NCBI GenBank assembly: GCA_034231615.1
Contig: CM067306.1
Location: 65,685,790-65,749,789, forward strand
Direction: 5' to 3'
DNA: 64,000 nucleotides
Source of the DNA: Meghimatium bilineatum
Lineage: Eukaryota; Mollusca; Gastropoda; Stylommatophora; Philomycidae
Part shown: positions 13,263-22,205 of the stretch, one piece after another
Layout of the letters: each line of letters begins with the position of its first letter
Numbering within the stretch: position 1 is the first letter of the stretch
The notes under the pieces: model-generated
The model's input: the letters and a program-made list of their open reading frames with translations, nothing else
The model's database searches: none
What the model was told of the DNA's origin: nothing
Made by a program: the position numbers and the translations under genes

Positions 13263-13395
13263 TAGTAAGGTTTTAAATTTTGTGTAAATGATATATATCA
13301 GGGCGTCACATTTATAATTTTCTGAACTTTATGAATTTACAGTGAAAAGTTGACCACACTGATTGCCATCATCCATTAGTGTGAACAGCAAAGAC

Positions 13396-13447
13396 ATGAA
13401 CATTGTTTTGACATTGCTTTTAGTAATTTTGGGGATAGCAGCCTATG
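13396..13447 (+). CDS. Ig-superfamily receptor, exon 1 (signal peptide)
   Basis: The ATG at 13396 opens MNIVLTLLLVILGIAAYG, a textbook signal peptide: short polar start, 12-residue hydrophobic core and small residues before the cut. The exon ends at 13447 with the strong donor GTAAGT in phase 1, as is usual for signal exons of secreted and membrane Ig proteins. It directs the product to the secretory pathway. It joins exon 2 (19588) in phase, creating Asp at residue 18. No upstream in-frame coding is evident. No TATA box was identified with confidence, and the minisatellite at 13146-13262 lies just upstream. The exon is short, so support comes from its joining in phase to the chain of downstream exons. 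Confidence 0.75.
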
Positions 13448-13679
13448 GTAAGTCTTAGATTTAGAATATTCATGAAAATGAAAGGCGGGAATTGAGAACA
13501 CAGTAATGATGTTTTGTAAATAGTTTTGTGTATAGTTTGATGAATAGTTTTTCATTTGCTAAACTTCATTAACTATGATTAAAATGTTTATCTGTTGAAT
13601 TATAGTTTTACTGCATTTCTAAATTATTATCACAAATAATATATGTGGTTTGATAAACTATCCTACCGTAGTCTTTGAA

Positions 13680-13817
13680 TTCATGGAAGGATCTTGTACA
13701 GGACAAATCTGACTGGTGTCACAGAATCAAGAGTAGTTCAGCAGCTGCATAGAACCTCAGACATCATGCTGCACAACAAAAACATGCTAGAAGCTAGAAC
13801 AAAGGCAAGAGCTGCTT
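13680..13817 (+). mobile_element. Finger-tailed LINE 3' end, left half
   Basis: Reads WKDLVQDKSDWCHRIKSSSA and onwards to KARAA, the charged C-terminal LINE region. It breaks off at 13817, where another element is inserted, and resumes at 16633 with the finger CSECGRQFRSNTDLLSHS. Together the halves form one older LINE tail inside intron 1 of the receptor gene. Confidence 0.75.
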
Positions 13818-13843
13818 CAATCAATCAATAAACCCATAACCCT

Positions 13844-16096
13844 TCAGGGTCGTAGGGGTACCACATTGGATGCTTCAACACACAGAGTCCTCCAGCGAAT
13901 TCTATCGTCAGCGATGCGGATGAGTGTGGAAATATCTAGCCCTGTCCATTCCTTGATGTTGTCTGTCCATGTCTTTATTTGTCCTCCTCTGCTTCTTCCA
14001 CCCTCGACAGTTCCCTGCAGTATTGTTTTTGACAATGAATCGTGCCTGCATACATGTCCGAACCATGCTAGTTTTCGTCGTTTCACTATTGAAAGCAATG
14101 GCTCCTGGACACCTGCACACATCTCTACTTTATTTCTTACGTACACATTGGTCTTATGTTCCCTATAGGAAATTCGTAGAATTCTTCTGTAGCATTTATA
14201 CTCGAAAGCCTGTAATCTTCTCTCCATGTCCGCAGTGAGTGTCCAACTCTCACAACCATACAACACAACAGAAAGCACCAGCGACCTATACAGTTTGATT
14301 TTCACTCCAATACTGATGTTGCTTTTCCAAATCACAGTTAGCCTTGACAATGACGCTAAAGCCATCTCCAGCCTTATTTTTAGTTCTGCTTTGCATTTAC
14401 CATCGCTGCATATACTGGATCCGAGGTATTTAAAGGTATTCACCTCTTCAAGCTTGTGTCCATTCATCATGATATTAGTCTGGTTTTCTGTGTCTCTGCT
14501 GTTTACCAAAATTTTGCTCTTATCTGAATTGATTTCCATTCCGTACTTGCTGGTAACGTTTTCTAACTTTGATGTTAATTCTTGCAATGATTGTTCTGAC
14601 CCAGCTATAAGATCAATATCATCAGCGAATCGCAAGTTGCAAATAGGGCGACCTCCGATCGATATAGACGTGTTGTAGTCATGTAATGTCTCTTGTATGA
14701 TGTGCTCTAAGTATATGTTAAAAAGTACTGGGGACATTATGCATCCCTGTCGAACTCCCACAGTTGTTTTGAAGAACTCTCCAATTGTATTGTGTGACAA
14801 GACAGCACTATTTGCATTTTCGTACAGAGCTTCAATAATGTCTATAATTGTGGTGTCAAAATTAAATTTCCTTAGTATGTGCCACAGACCATCATGCCAA
14901 ACACGATCAAAGGCCTTTGTAAAGTCAATGAAGTTGTGGTATAAATCACGTTGGTGTTGAATATGTTTTTCGATTAGTGTTCGGATGTTAAATATTTGTT
15001 CAACGATGCTTCTGTTTGCTCTGAAGCCAGCTTGTTCTTCTGCAATTATTTCTTCCGACTTGTGTTTTATTCTGTTAAGTAGTATTTTGAGCATCACTTT
15101 ACTGGGGTGTGTTATAAGGCTAATTGTTCTGTAATTTGTACACACTTTCAAATTTCCTTTCTTGGGAATTGGTATTATTAGTGATTGTGTCCACTCAGTG
15201 GGCCATTGTTTTGTGTTCCATATATTTTGGCATATTTTGGTCATAATATTTACCACATTAATGCCCCCGTATTTCAACAATTCTGCTGGAATGTTGTCTA
15301 TACCAGGTGACTTCCCTCCTTTCAATGTTCGTATGGCCTCTTTTATTTCATCTACTAGAATTTCTGCATTTCCTATTTCTCTGTTGTATAGTTCAGAATT
15401 CTCTAATATCGTGTAGTCAGGATTACACTTGCAGTTATACAGCTCCTTGCAATACTCTGTCCATCTTTTCACTATATCTGTTGTTTCATTGAGTATCTTT
15501 CCGTGTTTGTCTTGTATTGTAGATATCGTTGGTCTATTTGGCTGTGTTATCTTTCTTAGAGTGTCGTATGCTACCTTACTGTTTCCGCGCTTAATACCTT
15601 CATTGATGGTTTCGCATTTTTCCTCTAGCCACACTTCTAGTGCTTGTTTCATTTTCCTTCTGATGTTTTTGTTTATTTTGCTATATTGCCCTGACATTTC
15701 AGGGGCCTCTTTCTTAATCTTTTTCATTTCTCTCCGTTCGTCACACAATTTTAGGATGTCATCTGTTACCCAAGGTTTATGTGTTATTCTTCTTGTCCCT
15801 AGTATTTCTGTTGCTGATTCTAATAAAGTTCCTTTCATGGTTTCTGTGAGAGAGTTAACATCTTCATTTACAAGGTTTAAAGCTGCAAATTTTCCTCCCA
15901 CTGTTGCCTCAAATATATCTGCTATTTCTGGATCTTTCAATTTTTCTAAATTAAATCTTAATCGTGTGCATTTGTTTTGCGTATGATTCTTTTTCAGCTT
16001 AATTTTGATCGTCAATAGAACCATATCATGGTCACTACCGATGTCTGCTCCTGGAAAAGTTCTTGTTTGTGCTTTGTTATATAACCATATTTCCAT
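13844..16096 (-). CDS. RTE-type retrotransposon ORF: endonuclease end plus reverse transcriptase (5'-truncated)
   Basis: A 750-codon uninterrupted frame. It starts within the APE endonuclease (SDHDMV, the last catalytic motif, about residue 22). The RT palm follows: GKSPGIDNIPAELLK (about 260-275), AGFRANRS (360), FIDFTKAFDRVW (about 390), VGVRQGCIMSPVLFNIY (about 445) and LRFADDIDLIAGS (about 490). Then come YLGSSI, the GCESWTLT and CYRRILRISY motifs, and a C-terminal domain with WFGHVCRHDS, ending VVPLRP. The product would act in target-primed reverse transcription in the nucleus. The frame is intact, suggesting a fairly recent insertion, but most of the endonuclease is separated and inverted, so this copy cannot act alone. 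The apparent ATG at 16096 lies at the rearrangement and is not the natural start. Confidence 0.88.
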   Translation of the reverse strand: MEIWLYNKAQTRTFPGADIGSDHDMVLLTIKIKLKKNHTQNKCTRLRFNLEKLKDPEIADIFEATVGGKFAALNLVNEDVNSLTETMKGTLLESATEILGTRRITHKPWVTDDILKLCDERREMKKIKKEAPEMSGQYSKINKNIRRKMKQALEVWLEEKCETINEGIKRGNSKVAYDTLRKITQPNRPTISTIQDKHGKILNETTDIVKRWTEYCKELYNCKCNPDYTILENSELYNREIGNAEILVDEIKEAIRTLKGGKSPGIDNIPAELLKYGGINVVNIMTKICQNIWNTKQWPTEWTQSLIIPIPKKGNLKVCTNYRTISLITHPSKVMLKILLNRIKHKSEEIIAEEQAGFRANRSIVEQIFNIRTLIEKHIQHQRDLYHNFIDFTKAFDRVWHDGLWHILRKFNFDTTIIDIIEALYENANSAVLSHNTIGEFFKTTVGVRQGCIMSPVLFNIYLEHIIQETLHDYNTSISIGGRPICNLRFADDIDLIAGSEQSLQELTSKLENVTSKYGMEINSDKSKILVNSRDTENQTNIMMNGHKLEEVNTFKYLGSSICSDGKCKAELKIRLEMALASLSRLTVIWKSNISIGVKIKLYRSLVLSVVLYGCESWTLTADMERRLQAFEYKCYRRILRISYREHKTNVYVRNKVEMCAGVQEPLLSIVKRRKLAWFGHVCRHDSLSKTILQGTVEGGRSRGGQIKTWTDNIKEWTGLDISTLIRIADDRIRWRTLCVEASNVVPLRP

Positions 16097-16171
16097 ATAA
16101 CCACATTAGAAGGACAGCTGGAGAGGAGATGGGCACCACTAGCTAAACCTTTTGCCCACTGAAATACTACA

Positions 16172-16623
16172 ATGGATAATCACACACAGAGAAACACCCC
16201 TATAAACAGCAGACTTATAACAATACGTGTAGCAGCTAAACCCAAAAATATCACGATAATTCAAGTTTATGCCCCAACTGCCGATTATGACGAAGAGGAA
16301 ATAGACGCATTTTACGAAACACTAGAAGACACAATAAAGGAGATCCCCAAAAAAGATCTATTAATAGTACTAGGCGATTGGAACGCAAAAGTAGGACCTG
16401 ATGCTTATGAGCAATGGGCCGGTACAGTAGGGAAATTTGGAACAGGAGAAACGAATGAACGAGGACTAAGACTATTGGATTTTGCCAATAAATTTAAATT
16501 TACTCTTGCAAATACATTATTCCCACACAAGCTTTCCAGAAGAACAACGTGGCATGCTCCAAAAGCAGACATACATAATCAAATTGATTTCATTCTTACA
16601 CCGAGAAAATTCAAGTCCAGCAG
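16172..16623 (+). pseudogene. Inverted APE-endonuclease fragment of the same RTE element
   Basis: Plus-strand frame with endonuclease motifs: NITIIQVYAPTAD (about residue 27), LIVLGDWNAKVG (about 63, the GDxN motif) and TTWHAPKADIHNQIDFIL (about 125). The N-terminal QN and E motifs are missing. It breaks off at 16623 into the target duplication. The same frame then runs by chance into the finger of the host LINE, giving a misleading fusion with CSECGRQF. Confidence 0.85.
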
Positions 16624-16805
16624 GAGCTGCTTAATGTCCCACAGACACCACACATGCTCAGAGTGCGGTAGACAATTCCGGTCAAACACAGATCTCCTTA
16701 GTCACAGTCGGGCACAAAGCATATATCATTATCTTCATCATAATCCCAGTTGAGCTGAATGCTTATTGTCGATGACTGGCGAACCTGAGGTTTGATAAGA
16801 TGATG
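16624..16805 (+). mobile_element. Finger-tailed LINE 3' end, right half
   Basis: Starts with the second GAGCTGCTT copy, then SHRHHTCSECGRQFRSNTDL and its histidine pair. It is followed by the 3' UTR word GTCGATGACTGGCGAACC, related to CGTCGATCACGACGGACGA at 1184-1202. It continues the left half at 13680-13817, with a one-base frame difference. Confidence 0.75.
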
Positions 16806-16819
16806 ATGTAGAAGTAATC

Positions 16820-17370
16820 TCTTTAGCTGTTAGCAGCATAGCTCCTGACAGTCTATAGCCTTTCTGATAAAAGAACAGGTCCCCTCAGTGAGTAACTGAG
16901 ATTGTACCTGAACTCTTATCAGGTTTGCTGTCTGAAAGCATGACTGTGCTAGGGGGAGTTTATGGGTACATGTTTAGTTCCTGGAAGGGAGGCATTCCAG
17001 TGCAGCAGGATCATCAGATCCTGTCATGATGGTAGCATACATTTCTGTGCCAATCAGTTCAATAATTCTTAGATCTGTTCTGTTTAGTTATATGCAGTGT
17101 AGCCACAACTAGCATTCCTTGTTTTCTAGGAGTCTGTTAAAATATGACAATGGTGCAATGTCCGCTTACCTGCATTTCTTCATCATCCATGGGGAGCATT
17201 TGACAGAAGACAACAGTGGGAAATTGAGACAAGATATGACAATGATTTTTTCACAGGTGACAGGTTGTCAGTCTATCCCCCAACTTTCTTTAGTTGTCTC
17301 CAACAACATGCATGGAAAGAGGACAGTGACCCTATTCTTTGCTCCCTGAACTAGAATTCCAGGCCCTGTT
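16820..17370 (+). repeat. Rep-C copy, about 550 bp
   Basis: Same repeat as 9895-10440, in the same orientation and with matching words in the same order, including CATTCCAGTGCAGC, CCATGGGGA and GACAGAAGACAA. Non-coding. Confidence 0.6.
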
Positions 17371-17504
17371 ATCACACAGGAGTATTACAAATATATACTT
17401 ACAGTCTAAGATCACAGTTACAATTTAAAATCACAAATATTTTATGAAAATACTTTGTTCATGCAGAATTACAGCTGCGTTAATTATTATTATATAGCTA
17501 CTAT

Positions 17505-17760
17505 CTCAAGTCAAGAGGCAGAAAAAAGGTGGTATGGCCACATCATTAGAATCGAACCAATACAACCATACCTTTGTGCATGCAATAGCAAAAGATAGAA
17601 CTACAAGGCATGAGGATGACCAATAACTAGATGGGTGGAGACAATCAAAGAAACCTTACAAAGACATGGGCTGATCATGGTCAATGTGACTCAAATTACC
17701 AAAGACAGATAACGGCAACTCTCCTTCCCCCCCCCCACCCCCACCCACGACACTTAACGA
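17505..17760 (+). mobile_element. LINE C-terminal fragment
   Basis: Reads KKRWYGHIIRIEP, then TRWVETIKETLQRHG and QITKDR, the W.GH..R and downstream motifs of LINE ORF ends. It carries stops. Confidence 0.6.
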
Positions 17761-18084
17761 CAAAAGTGGAAATGACAATAGGCAGGTAGAATGATTGCTG
17801 GTGATGATTACACTCAGGAAAGAGTGTTAATAATTTTCGGAACTGACGGTTGCACATGCTAAGCATCCCCACAGGTGTTCTGTCTCATTCAGCAGGTGGT
17901 GAAGGGTATATATGAGGACAGTTCCTGTAGCCTGCTAACCTTTTATCTTCCTCATTCGACCACTTAATCATCCTTCACTTCTATTTCCAAGTATCTATCT
18001 ATATTCATTTCCACTTGTGTCGTTGAGCATTGTGGGTGGATGTTTAATTTGGACCTGGACACTAACTGCGGACTTAGAAGAATT

Positions 18085-18668
18085 CAGGCATTTGAAAACA
18101 AATAAATACAGTAATTCTATCATGCTCAGATACATTTGAAAACATATAAATACAGTAATTCTATCATGCTCAGATACATTTGAAAACAAATAAATACAGT
18201 AATTCTATCATGCTCAGATACATTTTAAAACTAATAAATACAGTAATTCTGTGTCATGTGACGTATTCCTTCCAGAACATTGTCTTCCCAATGAACTCTC
18301 TGAACCTCTCTCTGTCTTGGGCGATGTTGCTTGCATTTTCTAGCGATGTATTCATGTTATCTTTAATGTCGTCAGTCCATCGTCTTCTTGGTCTGCCCCT
18401 TCTCCTCTTCCCAGGTACTCTTCCCTCCATTATTTGTCTTTCTAAACAGTTATGTCTCTTTATATGACCAAACAGGCGTAGTTTTCTTTTTGTTATTGTG
18501 CTTAGTAACCAACAATCTGGAATATTCAGTGTGTTTATAATATCTGAGTTTCTATTATTTTACAGTAATTCTATCATGCTCAGATACATTTGAAAACAAA
18601 TAATACAGTAATTCTATCATGCTCAGATACATTTGAAAACAAATAAATACAGTAATTCTATCATGCTA
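18085..18668. repeat. 44-bp minisatellite, split by a LINE fragment
   Basis: Units of TACATTTGAAAACAAATAAA plus TACAGTAATTCTATCATGCT run at 18085-18251 (four units) and resume at 18561-18668 (two to three units). The array is interrupted by a LINE fragment and lies in intron 1 of the receptor gene. Confidence 0.85.
18252..18560 (-). mobile_element. LINE 3' fragment inserted in the 44-bp array
   Basis: The minus strand carries LINE C-terminal motifs: charged RGR-type region at 18385-18430 and GHIKR-type at 18450-18480. The repeated word TACAGTAATTCT occurs at both edges and may be a target duplication, though it is also part of the array unit. Confidence 0.6.
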
Positions 18669-18673
18669 AAATG

Positions 18674-18730
18674 CATTGGTCTTATGTTCTCGGTAACAGA
18701 TACCCAATTACTGGGAACATAAGACCAATG
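18674..18730. repeat. Hairpin, 23-bp arms
   Basis: CATTGGTCTTATGTTC (18674-18689) is perfectly complementary to GAACATAAGACCAATG (18715-18730). The arms extend inward to 23 bases with two mismatches around an 11-base loop. Confidence 0.85.
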
Positions 18731-18879
18731 TGTTTGTGCACGATAGAATTAACCTGTGGCAGTCCAGATAAAATTAACGCATACTTCCTCTGACACCCTG
18801 CCATTTTTTTTACTTCGGGTTTATCTGCACGTTTTTCTTTTTGGCGTAATGTTTTTATTTATTGTGTTCATCATCATTA

Positions 18880-19025
18880 TCAGGTGCCATGCCGACTGGC
18901 GTAGGCGGTCACAGCTCTCCACAGCTCTGTCCACAGTATTATGTATCAAGGTGGTTGTTGTTTCCTTGCCGTGCCAGGCTGTCAAACTGTTTAATATTTT
19001 CTCACGTTGTCGCCTATAAAAATAT
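18880..19025 (-). mobile_element. LINE tail fragment
   Basis: In reverse orientation this matches the LINE ends at 20612-20790 and 40638-40826 (GQQ..K.LD.L..WH ... AYAS.HGT). Confidence 0.6.
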
Positions 19026-19379
19026 AAATTGTGCTTACATATTTATATCGCTGCGGAAAACTAATGAACAATTACTCTAGCACACACTCTCTGTAAAAGT
19101 ATGATGGGAAAGTAACATCTACGATTGTTGTCCATGACTACAAATGGCTACCTCAATATTGACATTGTGTTTCTACCGGTAGATGACATTTATTGACATT
19201 TATAGATTTTGGATTTTGCTTTAGATTTTACTGTATTAGTGAATCAACAAGAACCGCAGTTAATATTAACAAGTTAAGATCAACAAGTTAATATTAGTGA
19301 AACTATGTTTACTCGGGTGGGACTGACGCTGCTTGATGAGACATTCCTCAATGCCAAAGATATTCTTCAAGATACAGTA

Positions 19380-19535
19380 AAGGAGGGACCAGAAGAAGAT
19401 GATAATATCAAGAACTGAACAGGGTGTGAAGATTCCAAACTCATCAGGATGGTAGAGGATAGAGATGGTTGGAGATATTTCTTCACCAAATGTCTCAATG
19501 TGATACCCCTACGTCTCTGATGGGTTATCAAGTTT
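19380..19535 (+). mobile_element. RTE 3' end fragment
   Basis: Reads RMVEDRDGWRYFFTKCLNVI then PLRL, matching the end of the RT ORF at 13844 (ADDRIRWRTLCVEASNVVPL). It lies about 50 bases upstream of receptor exon 2. Confidence 0.65.
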
Positions 19536-19587
19536 TATTATTATTATGATTATGTATGAGATTACTCAGATATTGGGTCTGTTTCAG

Positions 19588-19810
19588 ATGAAAGTATCCG
19601 GATAATCGGACCTGACAGAGTCCAGGAGTTTCATGCTTGCGTTGGTACCAGTGCATACATTCCATGGCCTCTCAATATCATTTCAAGGACAGGCTATAGG
19701 TCAACTGTTGTGAATCTAATCTTCCAGCGGCGACACAGTGAGAAGAAGATGTTGGTGGCTACTCTTAATGGACCACGGGATTTGAAAACTGATGCCCAGT
19801 TTAGAGACAG
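19588..19810 (+). CDS. Ig-superfamily receptor, exon 2 (Ig domain 1, first part)
   Basis: Acceptor TGGGTCTGTTTCAG, then residues 18-91, starting DESIRIIGPDRVQEF. It holds strands A to C'' of a V-like Ig domain: Cys35 in the B strand (FHACVG), a conserved-type Trp close behind, and a long C-C' region (VVNLIFQRR ... MLVATLNGP). The exon ends at donor GTATGC in phase 2. The joined codon AG+A gives Arg, continuing smoothly into exon 3. The extracellular position follows from the signal peptide upstream and the membrane span downstream. No close family member is recognised. Invertebrate adhesion, immune or allorecognition receptors of this layout exist, but a specific role is not shown. Confidence 0.8.
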
Positions 19811-19857
19811 GTATGCAGTTAGTTAATATCAGTTTATAACTCTTAAAACAATAGACT

Positions 19858-19985
19858 TCATTTGAAAAGTGGTTTTTAATCATTCACATTTGAAAAGTTA
19901 CTTTTAATCATTCACATTTGAAAAGTGGTTTTTAATCATTCACATTTGAAAAGTTACTTTTAATCATTCACATTTTCACATTTGA
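19858..19985. repeat. 29-bp minisatellite, 4 units
   Basis: Alternating units CATTTGAAAAGTGGTTTTTA and CATTTGAAAAGTTACTTTTA, each followed by ATCATT. Confidence 0.85.
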
Positions 19986-20043
19986 TCTATGTGTAGTGAT
20001 CAAGCCATTTACCCTGTGTTTGTGAGATTAGAAATCAAGTTGT

Positions 20044-20530
20044 ACCATCTTGTTGGTTGCTGATCCAGCCATCCTTGGGCTCATGCCCTTTGACCCAATG
20101 CCATTAAAATGGCATTATATTGCTGGGAAGTCTGTGGATATTCTCTGGCCAGAGCCAGAGAATATCTATCATACTACCAAGAAGGTAGGTTTCAATCTAT
20201 GCACTGCTCCGAGCCACTATAGCCAAGATAGGGTTGACTGTGCTCATTCCTCACCACCAATTGACTACTGGTTATGCCGAACTTCTCTATTGCTCCAGGC
20301 ATGCAACCAAATGTTTGTCAAAAGGAATGTCACATCCTGAACCACTGTGCCTCTATGGGCCTCAACCATAGGAAAAAAACAGTGCTGTCAGTTTCCTCCT
20401 CCCCAGTACTGTGCAGTACATCTCTGACTTCCTCCCAACCACTGGATACATATATATTCAGGTAAACATAAAAAACATTTAAACAACAAAATAAAAGCAT
20501 AATTGTATATATGACGTGCCATGAAGCTGG
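20044..20530 (+). repeat. Rep-F copy 1
   Basis: Starts GTTGGTTGCTGATCCAGC and runs through GGGCTCATGCCCTTTGAC, CACTGCTCCGAGCCACTA and CATGCAACCAAATGTT to TATATGACGTGCC. Two further copies lie at 22206-23150 (+) and 29890-30440 (-). No conserved reading frame. About 480 bp. Confidence 0.75.
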
Positions 20531-20611
20531 AGAAAAGTTGGAAGATAGGATCACCTGTGAAAAATATCACCATTGTTGCATCTTGTTTCAATTTCTGACT
20601 TCTGTCTTCTA

Positions 20612-20790
20612 TATAACCACTGGAAAGATCAAAGGGAGAAGAGATAGAGGTCAACAAAGAGAAAAGTTACTAGATGGGCTTGTATCGTGGCACGGTAGAA
20701 GCTCACCAACCGAGCTTATTGACAACACAAGAGACAGAGAGTCGTGGAGAAACATGATCGCCTACGCCAGTCGTCATGGCACTTGATTTA
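20612..20790 (+). mobile_element. LINE ORF end
   Basis: Reads TGKIKGRRDRGQQREKLLDG, then LVSWHGRS and AYASRHGT followed by a stop. The same ending is at 40638-40826. Confidence 0.7.
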
Positions 20791-21065
20791 TTGTCTTCTA
20801 TATCACCATTGTTGCATCTTGTTTCAATTTCTGACTTTTGTCTTCTATCAAATAATCCCCAATGGATGGTGAAGAGATGCAGGCCAGCGGACCTTGCACC
20901 TTTGTCCTTTTGTGGTAGACAACAACTAGGTGGTGGGGAATGTGACCTCACTGTTGTAGTCAACAACTAGGTGATGGGTATTCTAGATGTGACCTCACTG
21001 TGGATAGACAACTAGGTGATGGGTATTCTAGATGTGACCTCACTGGATAGGCCAACAAATCTGAC
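20790..21065 (-). repeat. Rep-C fragment followed by a 35-bp array
   Basis: 20790-20930 matches Rep-C in reverse. 20930-21060 holds three tandem copies of CTAGGTGATGGGTATTCTAG-type units, each with GATGTGACCTCACTG. Confidence 0.6.
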
Positions 21066-21339
21066 AGAAAAATGATGAGAATTGGCCTAGAAAGACCTCC
21101 ATAAGAACACCTCCCTTTACACGTCGATGGCTTCAACAACCTTACATGAGTTACACAACTGAGATAAACTATTTTTTTTCCCCAGAAAGACTATAGGCTT
21201 TCAATAGCTAAATGCTCACAGCTATAGGAATTGCTTCATCAGCATTCATAAATAAATGGCAAAGTACTGAGTATAAATATTGCCAAGAAAGAAAATCACT
21301 ACAGCCAAAAGAAAGGATGAGTTGATAGCTACATCCTGA

Positions 21340-21830
21340 ATAAACATGCTACCAATGTTTGAATATTATGTAGATAGTTAGATTGTTTATCTGACTACCT
21401 AATGGTGATGTTAATGCAATACACAAACACAGGCTAATTGAGAACAAACACAGGCTAAGTGAGAACAAACACAGGCTAAGTGAGAACAAACACAGGCTAA
21501 TTGAGAACAAACACAGGCTAATTGAGAACAAACACAGGCTAAGTGAGAACAAACACAGGCTAAGTGAGAACAAACACAGGCTAAGTGAGAACAAACACAA
21601 GCTAAGTGAGAACAAACACAAGCTAATTGAGAACAAACACAAGCTAAGTGAGAACAAACACAAGCTAAGTGAGAACAAACACAAGCTAAGTGAGAACAAA
21701 CACAAGCTAAGTGAGAACAAACACAAGCTAAGTGAGAACAAACACAGGCAACATGCTACCAATGTTTGAATGTTATGTTGATAGTTTGATTGTTTATGTG
21801 ACTACCTAGCGATGATGTTATGTTCATCCA
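21340..21830. repeat. 21-bp minisatellite (about 15 units) inside an 80-bp duplication
   Basis: Units AACAAACACAGGCTAAGTGAG (one base type per position varies) fill 21420-21748. The flanks 21342-21420 and 21751-21830 are themselves copies, both beginning AACATGCTACCAATGTTTGA. The minus-strand frame reading SLCLFS repeats is an artefact of the 21-bp period. Confidence 0.9.
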
Positions 21831-21854
21831 TTGGATTGTATCACTTCTTGACAG

Positions 21855-21988
21855 ATTAATCATATCAAGTGAGAACTCTGGTGTTTTTCTAGACCGCATT
21901 ACCATGGATGATGCTGGTACCTACTTTGCTCAAGCTCATATTAGTACTGGTCAGGTCTGGACAAGGACCACTAATGTAACTGTCCATT
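21855..21988 (+). CDS. Ig-superfamily receptor, exon 3 (Ig domain 1, last part)
   Basis: Acceptor CACTTCTTGACAG, then residues 92-136: RLIISSENSGVFLDRITMDD, AGTYFAQAHI ... TRTTNVTVH. It contains the D-E-F strand signature of a V-like domain, D-A-G-T-Y, but the F-strand Cys position is occupied by Ala117. The G strand follows, with an N-glycosylation site (NVT). The exon ends in phase 1 at donor CATT/GTAAGT. It joins exon 2 in phase 2 and exon 4 in phase 1. The donor is unusual because its sequence is the core of a long tandem array in the next intron (23565-24165). Confidence 0.8.
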
Positions 21989-22039
21989 GTAAGTAATAGA
22001 ACAATGATGTTAACTGTCTACTGTATGTGGAGAAACTTG

Positions 22040-22195
22040 GAACAGGGTAATGATGTTTTGCTAATCACTGGAAACACACATAATTACACTCACAAATTGA
22101 CGTTTTGACCAAGAGGCCTTTATCAAGAACATTCACACAAAAAATGATGAGTAGGAATGACACTATAACGTTCAAAAGGCAGAGTTAAATATAGA
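22040..22195 (-). mobile_element. Penelope-like element terminal fragment
   Basis: GACGTTTTGACCAAGAGGCC then TTTATCAAG is the reverse of the Penelope-like 3' end seen at 41440-41470 (TTGATAAAGACCTTTTGGTT). Related copies lie at 25860-25970 and 62300-62400. Confidence 0.6.
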
Positions 22196-22205
22196 TATAA
22201 CCCAA

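Larger units (their letters stand above)
13818..16623 (-). mobile_element. RTE-clade LINE insertion with inverted 5' end
   Basis: A 2.8-kb insertion flanked by the direct repeat GAGCTGCTT (13809-13817 and 16624-16632). Its 3' end is a TTGA-type tail (CAATCAATCAAT at 13818-13829 on the plus strand), typical of RTE elements. The RT part is on the minus strand and the endonuclease part on the plus strand. The endonuclease piece ends (IDFILTPRKFKSS) just where the RT piece begins (KAQTRTFPGADIGSDHD). This is the arrangement left by twin priming. The 5' end of the element is missing. Confidence 0.85.

Noticed and set aside
13844-16096. Host gene of 750 codons
   Set aside because: All motifs are those of RTE retrotransposon reverse transcriptase, and the start codon lies at a rearrangement.
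16172-16753. Natural fusion of an endonuclease domain with a C2H2 finger
   Set aside because: The junction lies at the target duplication (16624-16632). The finger belongs to the older LINE the element inserted into.
21349-21762. Protein of SLCLFS repeats on the minus strand
   Set aside because: A product of the 21-bp period. The flanks are a non-coding duplication and there is no promoter or splice support.
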